A DNA stretch of 64,000 nucleotides, taken from positions 1,054,001 through 1,118,000 of the forward strand of contig AP026130.1 of NCBI GenBank assembly GCA_030295235.1, given 5' to 3'. Positions 20,580 to 31,487 of the stretch are shown piece after piece. A program made the translations under genes and the position numbers. Position 1 is the stretch's first letter, and each line of letters begins with the position of its first letter. Below the pieces are notes generated by a model that was not told the origin of the DNA, made no database searches, and was given only the letters and a program-made list of their open reading frames with translations. This stretch comes from Fistulifera solaris (lineage: Eukaryota > Bacillariophyta > Bacillariophyceae > Naviculales > Stauroneidaceae).

Positions 20580-21545
20580 AAAATATCAGAATATATAGCT
20601 CATTCTAAAAAACACTTGTTTTGGACTGCTAGCTGTATATTCTTGGCACACGTCCGTAAAATTCCTGTAAGCGAACTCCTCAGCTATCATCCTTGTTGCA
20701 CTCCGCTTCGCCCATGTTCGATCCAGTCCTTCTAGTTCTCGGTATCAAACCTTTCTGTGTTCACTCGTTGATCCGACCCGCTTGTTGAAATGGATGACGG
20801 CCACCTTTACGTAGATGATGAAAACGAGATCATGTCCTTGAAAGTTGAGAAGAACGATGACTGTTGATTGAAGTCGTCTTTAATTCGTGCGATCTTTGTC
20901 AGAACAACGGGCACCGGTCGACGCGCATTGACGACACGAGGAAGGAGCGTCAACTTAAGCAGAATTTAACAATGAAATGAACGCCTTTCGCGGCATTTCC
21001 GTCATTATACCGTCTTATTGATGAATAGTGATAATATTTGTCAAGGAAATGTCATGAAATGAAAGGTTTTCAGTCAAAAAATCGACCATTGCAGATGAAT
21101 GAAATGGGTGCAAAAGAATGGGCCAAAAATCATGGGCAACCCCCTTGCATTTTTGAGCAAAAATTCACGGTTTGATACAGTAGCTGTCTAAAGTAGGCAT
21201 ACGACGCATCTAGGTCCAATGAGTAGATTCGTCTTCCGAGCGGTACTTCTGTGTTGCGACATGTCGGAGCGTGTATCAAAAATGTCCCTCAGGACGCACG
21301 GACAGACTGGACCCTCTTTCAGACACTCGCAACCAAATGAGACCGTGACTCATAATCCTTGTACGACATTTTGCATAGTGGCCGCTGTGAAAGAGAAAAC
21401 GAAGCAGAAAAACTGTTTATTGATTTCATTTAGTATACTAGGAGGAACAAAGAATGGTAATGACCTCGTTATTGCTTTGTTGTGATATCAAAGGCGACAT
21501 TATGTTTTGTTGAAGGCATCGCGACAAATGAAACAATTGTGATGA
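20580..21545. other. Gene-poor stretch, nothing recognised
   Basis: Only short frames of no recognisable similarity. It leads into the 230-bp array. Confidence 0.45.
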
Positions 21546-22795
21546 TTCATGACTACTGTACGATCTAGTCTTGGCTGGTGTAAACCAACACTCAATTTAA
21601 TAGTAAAAGTTCAACGTGTCGATCCTCGCAACTTTTCCACGTGAAAATAGGAGAAACTTTCAATAAGTAGTTCATAATGATCATTCTTGCGATTTTATTT
21701 ACTACCCGTGATTTTAATTATATTTGCAGTTGAATGACAATAGACGGATGCGAGAGACGCGAAACGGAGCCCTTTGCTGTTCAGTTCATGACTACTGTAC
21801 AATCCAGTCTTGGCTGGCGTAAACCAACACTCAATTTGATAGTAAAAATTCAACGTGTCGATCCTCGCAATTTTTCGTCGTGAAAATTAAAGAATGTAGT
21901 TCACAATCATCATTATTGCGATTTTATTTAAACTACCCATGATTTTAATTGTGTTCGCAGTGGTATGACAATGGACGGATGCGAGAGACGCGAAACGGAG
22001 CCCTTTGCTGTTCAGTTCATGACTACTGTAAAATCCAGTCTTGGCTGGAGTAAACCAACACTCAATTTGATAGTAAAAATTCAAGGTGTCGATCCTCGCA
22101 ATTTTTCGACGTGAAAATAAAGAAGGTACTTCACAATCATCATTCTTGCGATTTTATTTACTACCCGTGATTTTAATTATATTTGCAGTTGAATGACAAT
22201 GGACGGATGCGAGAGACGCGAAACGGAGCCCTTTGCTGTTCAGTTCATGACTACTGTAAAATCCAGTCTTGGCTGGCGTAAACCAACACTCAATTTGATA
22301 GTAAAAATTCAAGGTGTCGATCCTCGCAATTTCTCGACGTGAAAATTAAAGAAGGTAGTTCACAATCATCATTATTGCGACTTTATTTAGACTACCCGTG
22401 ATTTTTAATTGTATTCGCAGTGGAATGACAATAAACGGATGCGAGAGACGTGAAACGGAACCCTTTGCTGTTCAGTTCATGACTACTGTACAATCCAGTC
22501 TTGGCTGGCGTAAACCGACACTCAATTTGATAGTAAAAATTCAAGGTGTCGATCCTCGCAATTTCTCGACGTGAAAATAAAAGAAACATTTATTAAGCAG
22601 TTCGCAATCATCATTCTTGCGATTCTATTTATACTTCTCGTGATTTTAATTATATTTGCAGTGGAATGACAATGGACGGATGCGAGAGACGCGAAACGGA
22701 ACCCTTTGTTGATCGGTTCACGACTACTATACAATCCAGTCTTTGCTGGCGTAAACTAACACTCCGTTTCATAGTGAAGTTTCAAGGATTCGCAC
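21546..22795. repeat. Tandem array of about 230-bp units, five full copies plus a partial
   Basis: Units begin TTCATGACTACTGTA (or a close variant) at 21546, 21785, 22016, 22244, 22476 and 22717, spacing 228-241 bp. Each has CCAGTCTTGGCTGG, GTAAACCAACACTCAATTT, GATAGTAAAAATTCAA, GTGTCGATCCTCGCAA, TTTTAATTATATTTGCAG and GGATGCGAGAGACGCGAAAC. Copies are about 85-95 percent alike by eye. The AACCAACACT...ATAGT.AAAA core is shared with the 218-bp array at 7 kb. Confidence 0.9.
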
Positions 22796-22933
22796 GAAAA
22801 AAAAAATAATGTTTACCTCATCATTTTTTTCATCCGACTTTGGTTGATAAACGTTCGTCTTTTGCTGATCATTGTCTTTTCTTTCTTTCGACTTCCTACA
22901 CACAGTAGAAGACTTTTAGCATAAACAACAAGA

Positions 22934-23678
22934 ATGACAAAACGAATTGCGGTCATTTTCGATTATGATTTTACTTTGATCGATTGCAATTCGGACACGT
23001 ACGTCTTTGAGCAATTATGGCCGTCGCGCCCCGCCGTCGTCCAGGAATTATATGCCGAACAATTCCACCAGTGGACGCGTTCGATGGATCAAGCCTTCGC
23101 TTTGTATTATAACATCATCCGAATGCGAGTCGTAAAACGATTCTTTCCACCGTGGCACAGGTTCCGGTGCAAGAACAAATGTTGGAGGCCATTCAATACT
23201 GCCACACCTTTGCGGATCTATTTATCGTCTCGGATGCGAATACGGATTTTATTCACGCGTTTTTGGAAAAGAAGGAATCCAGCATCTGTTCACGCGTGTT
23301 ATTAGCAATACGCCCACAAATACAAATGGTCGGTTCGGTGTGGCGCCGTATTATAATTTCCTGACACGAGAACCGCACGGCTGCTCGTTGAAATGCCCAC
23401 CGAACATGTGCAAAGGCAGAATTGAAGAAGATGAACTACAAATACTGCAAACGTACGAACGAGTCATTTACTTGGGAGACGGCATGGGAGATTTCTGTCC
23501 GTGTCATCGATTGCGGAAGACAGATTATGTCTTGGCCAGAGCGGATTTTCCGCTGGCCCAGCACATACAAGAGAATCCCATTGCCGCGAACGTTCGCTTA
23601 TGGAAGTCGGGACATGATGTTTATCAGCTGCTTACGACTCTTTTGAAAGAACATGAATCGCGTACCAGTACATCGTGA
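22934..23678 (+). CDS. PHOSPHO1/PHOSPHO2-type HAD phosphatase, two frame breaks
   Basis: Three consecutive frames make one 248-aa protein when single bases are allowed for at 23134-23137 (A run) and 23274-23275 (GG). The corrected length, 747 bases with stop, is divisible by three. Visible motifs: VIFDYDFTLIDCNSD (HAD motif I; Asp nucleophile), LFIVSDANTDF (motif II, SDAN as in PHOSPHO1), CSLKCPPNMCKG (the family's Cys-rich signature) and VIYLGDGMGDFCP (motif III, GDGxxD). Vertebrate PHOSPHO1 acts on phosphocholine and phosphoethanolamine and PHOSPHO2 on pyridoxal phosphate; the substrate here cannot be told. Probably cytosolic, since there is no presequence. Confidence 0.88.
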
Positions 23679-24079
23679 AATGATAAGTGCGTCGCATCAG
23701 TTCGTGAAAGTACAGTCGTCAGCTCTGGATGACGAGCTTGACAACACAGACCCAACCAAGATACTCCTCTCATGGTTGCTCTGAAACGAAATGTTCATCG
23801 TTTGGAGAATGCTGTGATTCTATCAAATGTCATCTGCCAAACTTGTCGCAACGCAGTCATTACGGAGAAGGGTCATGGTGAAGGACGACGCTCGTATTCG
23901 GCTCTTGCTCAACTAGAGCACTGAACGGAAATATAGCCACAAATGTAACTCTTATTATGCGCAATGTGATGTTTCGAAAAATGCCATGATACTTATTCGG
24001 GATGATCGAGAGATAGGAATGCGCCGCTTGCCAGTCAAAAATTATTGTTAGAGACCTAGCTCAAATTGAATCTAAACTG
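23679..24079. other. Convergent intergenic region, nothing recognised
   Basis: Lies between the 3' ends of the phosphatase and the polymerase genes. No repeat or RNA gene seen. Confidence 0.5.
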
Positions 24080-25969
24080 TTACAGTCTCTTAAAGTAATC
24101 ATCGATCCTCTGTCGTTTCTTAGGCTTTACTTGTCTCAGCTCAGATATTACATCGGGAGGCAGTTGCGATAGAATAGAGGGATCAATTTTATTGTTGTGA
24201 AACATAGAAGCCTGCTCGTGAATCGACATCTTTGTTGACGCCCCGTTCAACGCATCCCGTGGTGATCTGGATTTCCCATGTTCTGTTTGCTCGATGAACG
24301 TCGACATGTTCGACTGACATGGTTGCGTAAAATAAGTAGGCGAATCTTTTGGGCGAGCCGATAAGTCCTGGAAACCAGTCGTAGCAATGCTTGCTCTGGT
24401 AATGTCAATGACATCCGACTTAAGTTCAAATGCATGTAGAAGTGGAAGCGCTGCCCTTTTTAGAAATGCAACTTGTTGAGCGGAATCACGAAGTTGCATA
24501 AAAGCCAATCCATCAAACGAGCTTTGTTTGCTCCGAGTGACAAAGGGGCGACGTTTCTTCGAAGCTAGCTTTTCGTCAACGGTCCGAAGGGTCAATTTTA
24601 TTGTCGTGGGATAAGCAAGTCTCGATGAATGCGACCATTCACGTCGCTCATGCAACAGTCTCGACAAACGACGATACAGTTCTTCCAATTCAGCGCAAAG
24701 TACGTCTTTCCTTACCAACGTACCGCGACGAAAAGAATTTTCCACAGACAGCGCTTTTGGCGCCCCGCCTTCGTCATCCTGAATTTGACTATGATCAACG
24801 CCAATGCATTTTTGAAGAATGATATCAGCTTGCACCTCACTTTGCAATGAACTAGATGAGTTACCATAATTCGCGTCCACACAGCCTCTTCTTCATCCTA
24901 CTCACCACGAATGCTTGAAAAGAGGAACTTGTTCAAGACAGGAAACTATGTCCTGTTTCGGTACTGACAAAAGATCCCTGAAGCGATCGTGAGATACGAT
25001 TGCGTAGATGCATCCCGTCCCACAAATGAAGCGAATTACTTACTGACAAGTCCAGAAATTTGGCTGCGATGAGACAGCATTCTTTTCTAGACAATGCTGT
25101 AAAGCTTTCACAGTAGTCCTTCCCACACCAGGAATCATGCGAAGTGGCATGGAAGCTAGCAGGGACTGACTCCTCCAGGGAAAAAGAACATTCACAGTCG
25201 CTGGTTTCTTCAATCCACTGGCAATCTTCGCTAAGAGAGGATTCACAGACACACCCATAGTTGTCGTGAAACCTGTACTTTGCAGTATCTCTCGGCGAAT
25301 TTGAAGAGCGATATGGGAAGCTCGTTGTAGCCTTTCCGAACAAGACCATTCCGACGGACCGAGGGAGCGCACTTGAAACTCTTGCACAATTTTACTGCAC
25401 ACACCGGTTTGATCTTCTGTTAATGCTATTGATTCTCTACCGTTGGCGCCATAGATATATACATTGTCGTTCGAGTAATCGACACGATCGTCTCCATCAA
25501 TACTAATAGCCACTGATAAATCTGCCATCATTTCGTCCATCGATCCTCTTCGCACCGCAATCTCCGGATGAACGCGTTTGCACGCGGCTCGAAACACCTG
25601 ATAAATTTTTCGAGCATGAATTCGGTAGCGCTCTAAGTCACTGCCTTCAATAATCAAAAGTTGCGGGCAAGCTTCGTACGCTGCGGTTCGGCTCTGCAAT
25701 TTCTTCACACCCATGGCGCGCGCTGCATAATTGCTGGTGACAATGATATGCTTCTGACCGATGGCAAACGGCTTGTCTTTTGGTATCTGACGATCTTGGA
25801 CCTCACATTGACAGTAAAAGCAATCGACGTCGACATGTAGAATGCAGCGATGGTCGGAAGCAAGTCCTTCAGCGGATGCTGTTCCGTCGTCGTCGCTTTC
25901 ATTGCTAAATGCATCGTCTTCGGAGTCACATACGCTACTTTCGGCTGATAAATCATAGTAGTTCGGCAT
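24080..25969 (-). CDS. POLI: Y-family DNA polymerase, Pol iota-like
   Basis: Three exons, 25044-25969, 24906-24977 and 24080-24851. Introns are 66 bp (GTAAGT...TTCAG) and 54 bp (GTGAGT...CTAG). All junctions are in frame, giving 589 aa. The palm shows HVDVDCFYCQCE (metal-binding Asp), KPFAIGQKHIIVTSNYAAR and GSMDEMMADL (the SxDE catalytic pair); QKxxVVTxNYAAR and EGSDLERYR favour iota over eta or kappa. A helix-hairpin region (MIPGVGRTTVKAL) and the little-finger start (LSVENSFRRGT) follow. Near the C-terminus is a ubiquitin-binding motif (DPSILSQLPPDVISELR), and the last residues (RQRIDDYFKRL) form a PCNA-binding box whose first Gln is replaced by Arg. Role: translesion synthesis at stalled forks. 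An acidic N-terminal tail of about 40 residues precedes the catalytic core. Confidence 0.9.
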
Positions 25970-26039
25970 TGTCTTGCGCGACGCTGTTTAACAGCAAAGA
26001 ATAAACGAGAGAGACTGCTGCTTGTCCTTCTGATTCGAA

Positions 26040-26410
26040 GCGCTGCAATACTTGCACAGCAAAAATGTGGGCGTGTGATTTTTTCACGTGTCCAGAAAAT
26101 GTGGGTGTGTGATTTTTTCACGTCTTCAGAAAATGTGGGGGTGAGATTTTTTCACCTCACCAGAAAATGTGGGCGAGTGATTTTTTCACTGGTCCAGAAA
26201 ATCCTGGCGAGTGATGTTACCACCTAACCAGAAAATCTGGGGGAGTGATGTTTTCACATGTCCAGAAAATCTGGGGGTGCGGTGTCTCTTCTCATCCACA
26301 GAGAATCTGGAGGAGTGTTGTTTTCAGTTTCCAAAAAATCCGGGATTAAAAATCTGCGCTTGTTGTCTTTTCAGCTCAACAGAAGATCTGGACATGCTGT
26401 GTCTTACTTC
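26040..26410 (+). repeat. CCAGAAAAT repeat family, locus 2
   Basis: About ten units of 33-38 bp reading TCCAGAAAATGTGGG, then GTGTGATTTTTTCACG. The first four are close to identical; later ones degrade (CAGAGAATCTGG, CCAAAAAATCCGG, ACAGAAGATCTGG). It lies immediately upstream of the Pol iota start, in its promoter region. Confidence 0.8.
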
Positions 26411-26916
26411 TCTTCCAAAGAAATTCGAAGACGTTGTGTTTCATCATGGTGCGTCGGAAGGCTGTGGGCCTATACAATGTATAGGCGCACCTTTTTCGCG
26501 CTTCCCGCATCTCGCAGTTTCGCCGCTCGCCGCATGTGGTTTCGCATTTCAGAGAGTCGCACGTCGTACGTCGCACGTCGCACCCCGCACCGCACCCGTC
26601 AATGCTCGAAAAATTTACTTATGCCTTTCGTGCGACTGGAACTTGGCTTTCCGTAAACCAACATTCAAAATGACAGTATATTTGGACTGTCTGGGTAACT
26701 GTAGCCTGGTTTTTGATACTCAATATCTACTTTGGAATCTCGGCGTCTGACAGTACAGTAATTTTCACAGCCACGATGAGGGCAATACTTTTGGATGGAA
26801 ACAACGAGCGACCAATTTTGGGAGTGAGATATTTTATTCGAGATTTTGCATTGCATCATCGTCGTACGAAGGCGATGATGCTGTGATCCTCTCTCCTTCA
26901 TTCATTCAGGATCAAA
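26411..26916. other. Intergenic, low-complexity GTCGCAC stretch
   Basis: A run of imperfect CGTCGTACGTCGCACGTCG repeats occurs at about 26555-26600. An AAACCAACATTCAAAATGACAG segment near 26656 resembles the core of the 218-bp and 230-bp arrays. Open frames here differ in all phases and are not called. Confidence 0.5.
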
Positions 26917-27906
26917 ATGAATCTAATAACAGTTGCGCTCTTTACTTTCTTCTCCTCGAATGTCGTTGTAGCAAGAGGCTTCCCGGGATTTTTCGATTCC
27001 GAGTTTCGAAAAACGCTTCCATGTTTTAAGCCCGACGTGGAGCCCTCTACCGCACCTTCGGGAGCGCCTTCGGAAACACCCACACAATCACCTGTCGTTC
27101 CCGCCGAAACATTAATTATTTATGCAACAGGAGATGTTCCGTACAGTGCCGTGGAAGCGGTGGGACTTATGGGGCAAATGCAAGCCGTTCCGAGTGATGC
27201 AGAACTCGTGCTGCATGTCGGAGACATTCGTCGTTCGACCACCACGCCCTGTTTGGCCAGTGAGTACGAAGCCGTCCAAGGCATTCTCAATCAATCTACG
27301 GCACCACTCTTGGTGATAGTAGGAGACAACGAATGGAACGATTGTACGAATACGGATGAAGCCTATTCTTTCTTTCATCAGTATTTTGCCCAATTCGAAA
27401 AGCAATGGTCGTCACTCGAAGCACTCGTCGTTCGGGATCCAGTCTATCCCGAGGTCTTTTCTCTTGTGCAAGAAGGCATTCTCGTCTTAGGATTGAATTT
27501 GGTGGGAGGACGAGTGCACAACTCCACGGAATGGCAGAATCGATTGACGTATCAAGCGAATCAAGTGCAGGAACGCATATTGGATTATTGGGCCGAAACG
27601 GGGGACGCCGCCAAGGTGATTGTGACGGGCCACGCGGATCCTCGCACGCGACATGCTGGTTTCTTCACGCCCTTTCAAAATTTTGTTGCCAATACACTGA
27701 ACAATCGAGTCCCGATTTTGTATTTGAATGGAGATTCTCATGTCTACAAGTACGAACCAACCTTTTTGAATCAATCCAGCTTGTTGCGTGTCATGGTGCG
27801 AGGAGGAACGGTCGAAGCACCGATTCGGATTCAGGTGAATTTAGAGGTCAATACTACGGATCCGAGTGTGGCATTCACGGTTCTTCGCAATGCTTATGTG
27901 TGGTGA
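26917..27906 (+). CDS. Secreted calcineurin-like metallophosphoesterase
   Basis: 329 aa, intact. An N-terminal signal peptide (MNLITVALFTFFSSNVVVA) is followed by a PSTAPSGAPSETPTQSP linker typical of diatom extracellular proteins. The metallophosphatase signature is recognisable but divergent: YATGDVPY, VLHVGDIRR, VIVGDNEWNDC (in place of GNHD/E), VTGHADPR and LYLNGDSHVYKYEP. The missing first DxH and the GHAD form suggest altered metal binding, so activity is uncertain. Several N-glycosylation sequons (NQST, NSTE, NQSS, NTTD) agree with export. Substrate unknown. Confidence 0.8.
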   Translation: MNLITVALFTFFSSNVVVARGFPGFFDSEFRKTLPCFKPDVEPSTAPSGAPSETPTQSPVVPAETLIIYATGDVPYSAVEAVGLMGQMQAVPSDAELVLHVGDIRRSTTTPCLASEYEAVQGILNQSTAPLLVIVGDNEWNDCTNTDEAYSFFHQYFAQFEKQWSSLEALVVRDPVYPEVFSLVQEGILVLGLNLVGGRVHNSTEWQNRLTYQANQVQERILDYWAETGDAAKVIVTGHADPRTRHAGFFTPFQNFVANTLNNRVPILYLNGDSHVYKYEPTFLNQSSLLRVMVRGGTVEAPIRIQVNLEVNTTDPSVAFTVLRNAYVW

Positions 27907-28160
27907 GAGAGTTGCGACCCATGTTTTGGAACGATTGTAAACGGTTTTGTATGTGTGCGATAGAATGATAAATGCTTTATAGAATATAGAGACAACGATG
28001 AGGCGTCATTTGTCATTTCGACTGTTGGGAATAAGCTAGAGGGACATAGCAACTCAACCCGAACCCTGTCGGCGTCGTATGGGGTCGACGACAAATTTTA
28101 GATGACAGTTTCGTTTTTTGTCAACAACACAAACTGTAACCTTCGATATAATGCTCCAAC

Positions 28161-29444
28161 ATGCGGAGGAGGAAGCTTGGAGTGATCTCATTTGTTCGCT
28201 TGTTCCTATTGCTGACAGTGCTAGTGACGATTTCATTAAATTGGCATTTCTATAGCGCAAAGAATATTCTAAAGAGCGATGAGCTCGAACGCAACCGTGT
28301 CATAGCGCACACCGACTCATCGACGACGGCCTTGCCCGTATGGATGCAAGATTACTTCAAATGGCATGCTCTGCAATCTCCCGACGACTCATCGGTAGAA
28401 TATTTGGTCGTTCGTTGTCTTCATCAAGACACGCATTGCGGAGGGACAGCGGATCGATTGATGCCTCTTCCGCTATTTGTCATGATGGCAGCACGCATGA
28501 AGCGTGTTCTCTTGTTTCATTGGGAACGCCCGTGCCCATTGGAAGAGTATCTTGTTCCATCGACCGATATCGATTGGAGAATCCCGAAAAATCATGATTT
28601 GTTTCAGTCACTCGATTGGAAATCCACTGTCCGGATCAGTCATCAGTTGAACGTGTTGCAAATTATCGATCCAAAGTTCGAACCACCCACGCGCCGTCGA
28701 AGCAAGCCCTTACCGACAGTCTTACCGCGCGTGGTGACAACGGCGTATCAATCGCAATTGCATGGTGCCGATTTGTACGATCAATTTCGAAATCGAACCG
28801 ATTTGTTTCAACGGAAGGATGTCTCAGATGGAGGCACTGCCTCGCATGGAAATGAACCATCGTTCGAACAAGTCTATTCAGCGTTATGGAAAACATTCTT
28901 TCAACCTTCACCAAGACTACAGAGCAAAATCGATGCGGCGTTGCGTGACATGCATTTGACGCCCAACGACTACGTGGCGGCACACATTCGGGCCTTGTAT
29001 CAGCAAGAGGCTGGACCCAAGAAAACAGCGTTTGTCGCACGCAATGCCATGCATTGTGCGAGTCAATTCCTGTCATATAAGGGACAGCCTATCTACGTTG
29101 TATCTGACAGTGTCAATAGTACCCAAATGGCCATGCAGTACGTTCACGAACAGCATTCCGACGAAGATGTGGTGGTAGTGACCCGACCGGTGACTGAGGT
29201 CTTGCATTTAGACCGTGGGACGGCCTTTTTGAAGAAAGATGCGGATCAGTGGACAAAAAATGGCTATTGTGCGGATTACGATGATACCTTTGTCGATCTT
29301 TATTTGCTGATTCTAGCCAAATGCCGCACGGTTCACTTGGGATCTTTCGCCAAATGGGCACACCTGATACATGGTGGGAACTGTATCAATAGTCATTTTC
29401 AGAAACAGTGCCGTTGGAATAAAGTATTTGATTCAAAACTGTGA
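28161..29444 (+). CDS. Type II membrane fucosyltransferase-like protein
   Basis: 427 aa. A short basic N-terminus and one membrane anchor (FVRLFLLLTVLVTISLNWHF) precede a lumenal domain with DTHCGGTADRLMPLPLFVMM, LFHWERPCPLEEYL, VAAHIRALYQ, IYVVSDS and a C-terminal FVDLYLLILAKCRTVHLGSF. These resemble the GDR-, HxR- and final conserved regions of the O-fucosyltransferase/alpha-1,6-fucosyltransferase superfamily. A Golgi glycosyltransferase is therefore likely, with GDP-fucose as the probable but unproven donor. No frame break. It converges on the CLN3 gene. Confidence 0.65.
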   Translation: MRRRKLGVISFVRLFLLLTVLVTISLNWHFYSAKNILKSDELERNRVIAHTDSSTTALPVWMQDYFKWHALQSPDDSSVEYLVVRCLHQDTHCGGTADRLMPLPLFVMMAARMKRVLLFHWERPCPLEEYLVPSTDIDWRIPKNHDLFQSLDWKSTVRISHQLNVLQIIDPKFEPPTRRRSKPLPTVLPRVVTTAYQSQLHGADLYDQFRNRTDLFQRKDVSDGGTASHGNEPSFEQVYSALWKTFFQPSPRLQSKIDAALRDMHLTPNDYVAAHIRALYQQEAGPKKTAFVARNAMHCASQFLSYKGQPIYVVSDSVNSTQMAMQYVHEQHSDEDVVVVTRPVTEVLHLDRGTAFLKKDADQWTKNGYCADYDDTFVDLYLLILAKCRTVHLGSFAKWAHLIHGGNCINSHFQKQCRWNKVFDSKL

Positions 29445-29663
29445 TGAACTAGGAGAAGGAATGAGAATGCGTTTATGCTTTTCCTAAATTGGCAAAAGAA
29501 GGTTGTCGGACTCGATGGTTCATTTACACTACAGACTACCGCTCGTTAACGGCGCCCAGCTTCTAAGCTAATAGCCGAAGAAGAACATCGAGGTTATAGC
29601 TTATTTCAAAGCTGATCATCAATTATTGTTGTCAAGGAGATTTATATTTGTCAGCCGTTGTTT

Positions 29664-31175
29664 TTACGTCCTCAAACGGGAGCCCTTTATGGGGCAGTGA
29701 ACCAATGCATTATCGAGATGATGAACTTGATACAAGCAGCCTTGGAGGAATAGCCCCAAAATATCCGCCATAAGTATCCCTATTCCCTCTGCAACAGAGG
29801 TTGTCGCGAGAGCCATTTCCGTCAGAGAAGTTCCCTGAAAATCAACGAGGATTCGTTTGTATCCATGAACATAAACGGCACCACCCAAAATACCCGTCCA
29901 AGTACTCGTAGCATACAGCAGCGGTTGATTGTAAAGCCAAGATGTTTGGGGTGACTGAAGAGCAATCACAGAGAAAAACAACAAGTTTAGGACTTGCAGT
30001 AAAGGTAATACCCACAAAGTGGTTGGGGAGAGGGTCAAAAACGTGCCGCTGGAGCGACTCACAAACACCCCTGTTTGATAAAGCCAGTTTGATGTTTGAT
30101 AAAATTGATTTCGTTTCGTAGAGTCTTCGATGGGAAAGCCCATTGCCGTCCAAACACCCGCTTGGCATGCGTACTCAGCAGCATAAACAAGAAAGAGCGG
30201 AACTGTGTACGGCCACAAACTGAGAATAAAGTGGAATGGACTGATCGTCTCAAATTCGTTTGTTTCAATCTGTTGTCGTGAATCGGATAGATCGTCTGTG
30301 GCGCGTATCTCCTCCTGTGCGGTCCCCATTGTGATCAACGACGCTTGTGATGTATGAATGCTTTCTCGTTCTGCGCTTGCGCCAGATCTTTCGATGGCGT
30401 TCGCTACTAATAGTAATTCATCAGTCAGTTCGATATCTCGCGAAAGAGCATACGAAGCAAGATATTTCTCGTCATCAATATCTCCGAGCACAATCTTAAA
30501 TATCAAAGCGTAAAATACAGCAAGAATCAGAGCCGAAAGAATTGTCCATGCAACTCCGAAACCGAGCCATTGTGTACCTGCTACAGTCCAAAGATACCCA
30601 GTCAGACCAGCAGCACCTGTCCCAGACGACCATGCTGTCAAGCAGCGTCCTTTCGCACTTTGTGAATTGATTGGCTGATTGGAAGAAACGCGTAGTGAAT
30701 CACATTTCCCAGCGGCAGCAAGCAGTGTTGCTTCCCCTAGTCCGCATTGAAAAGACACCAGGGCAACTCCAACAAATGGGAGATATGGCATTGAGTCCGA
30801 ATAATTTGAATCCTGTAGCCGTCTCTCAGAGTATCCTGTTATGAAAAAGGCCATTGCCATGCACGCCGCCGCTATCGAAACTCTGGATTGATACGTCACC
30901 CGATCAAACCAATACGGTGCACTCAGCTTGACCGAAATACCGGGAAGTATATTGGCTATATAAACGAGCCCCGTTCCGCCTTCCGATAAGGACTTGGCTG
31001 CCGCCAGCATAATGACGTACGATGTATTGTTCAAGAGTCCAAGACAAAAAAATGCTGCCGCACGTTTTCGGGCTTTCGCTTCGTCATTTTGGCACCCCGC
31101 GATGGTATTAGAGGGAACCGACGCATGCAGCGAAACCGGTTCGTATCTAGCGGAGTCACCAGAACTTGCGACCAT
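29664..31175 (-). CDS. CLN3: CLN3/battenin family membrane protein
   Basis: 503 aa with about ten hydrophobic segments. Family hallmarks are present: FFCLGLLNNTSYVIMLAAA in the first membrane span, VSFQCGLGEATLLAAAG, AWSSGTGAAGLTGYLW, and the C-terminal GGAVYVHGYKRI plus LFLQGCLYQVHHLD. A long hydrophilic loop (residues about 245-310) separates two halves. Human battenin is a lysosomal/endosomal protein needed for glycerophosphodiester clearance; yeast Btn1 affects vacuolar pH and arginine transport. By analogy this protein would sit in the vacuole or late endosome membrane. No C-terminal CAAX box. Intact and intronless. Confidence 0.92.
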   Translation of the reverse strand: MVASSGDSARYEPVSLHASVPSNTIAGCQNDEAKARKRAAAFFCLGLLNNTSYVIMLAAAKSLSEGGTGLVYIANILPGISVKLSAPYWFDRVTYQSRVSIAAACMAMAFFITGYSERRLQDSNYSDSMPYLPFVGVALVSFQCGLGEATLLAAAGKCDSLRVSSNQPINSQSAKGRCLTAWSSGTGAAGLTGYLWTVAGTQWLGFGVAWTILSALILAVFYALIFKIVLGDIDDEKYLASYALSRDIELTDELLLVANAIERSGASAERESIHTSQASLITMGTAQEEIRATDDLSDSRQQIETNEFETISPFHFILSLWPYTVPLFLVYAAEYACQAGVWTAMGFPIEDSTKRNQFYQTSNWLYQTGVFVSRSSGTFLTLSPTTLWVLPLLQVLNLLFFSVIALQSPQTSWLYNQPLLYATSTWTGILGGAVYVHGYKRILVDFQGTSLTEMALATTSVAEGIGILMADILGLFLQGCLYQVHHLDNALVHCPIKGSRLRT

Positions 31176-31487
31176 GCTGCTAATTATCCATTCGTTTAAT
31201 CGGAAGGGCCTTGATAAATGGACAGTCCAATGAGAACACGGAAGAAAAAGCGTTGCAACAAGAAATTCGAAATTCGAAGTGGATGACGCCGTATAGCTTT
31301 AAAGTGTACACGGTGTAAGACTGGACTATAAGTCACGAGCTTGCTTATTGGAATGAGCGCATAGCCTGATAAGAGGAAATTCATATTAATTTGAACAACA
31401 GGGACAACAAGGGTCGATCTTGTCCGTTAAATTAACTACGAACAAGGATACAATCTTGCCGTGATCTTCACATTCGAACAACATGCT
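31176..31487. other. Intergenic, nothing recognised
   Basis: Lies between the CLN3 start and the 3' end of the WW-cyclin Y gene; AT-rich, no repeat. Confidence 0.5.

Noticed and set aside
20700-20725. GTTCGATCC, a tRNA T-loop-like sequence
   Set aside because: No flanking T-stem, anticodon stem or acceptor stem could be found. No tRNA gene was recognised in the window.
26211-26750. 179- and 132-codon frames over the CCAGAAAAT array
   Set aside because: The sequence is repeat-derived, two phases are open at once and no homology is visible.
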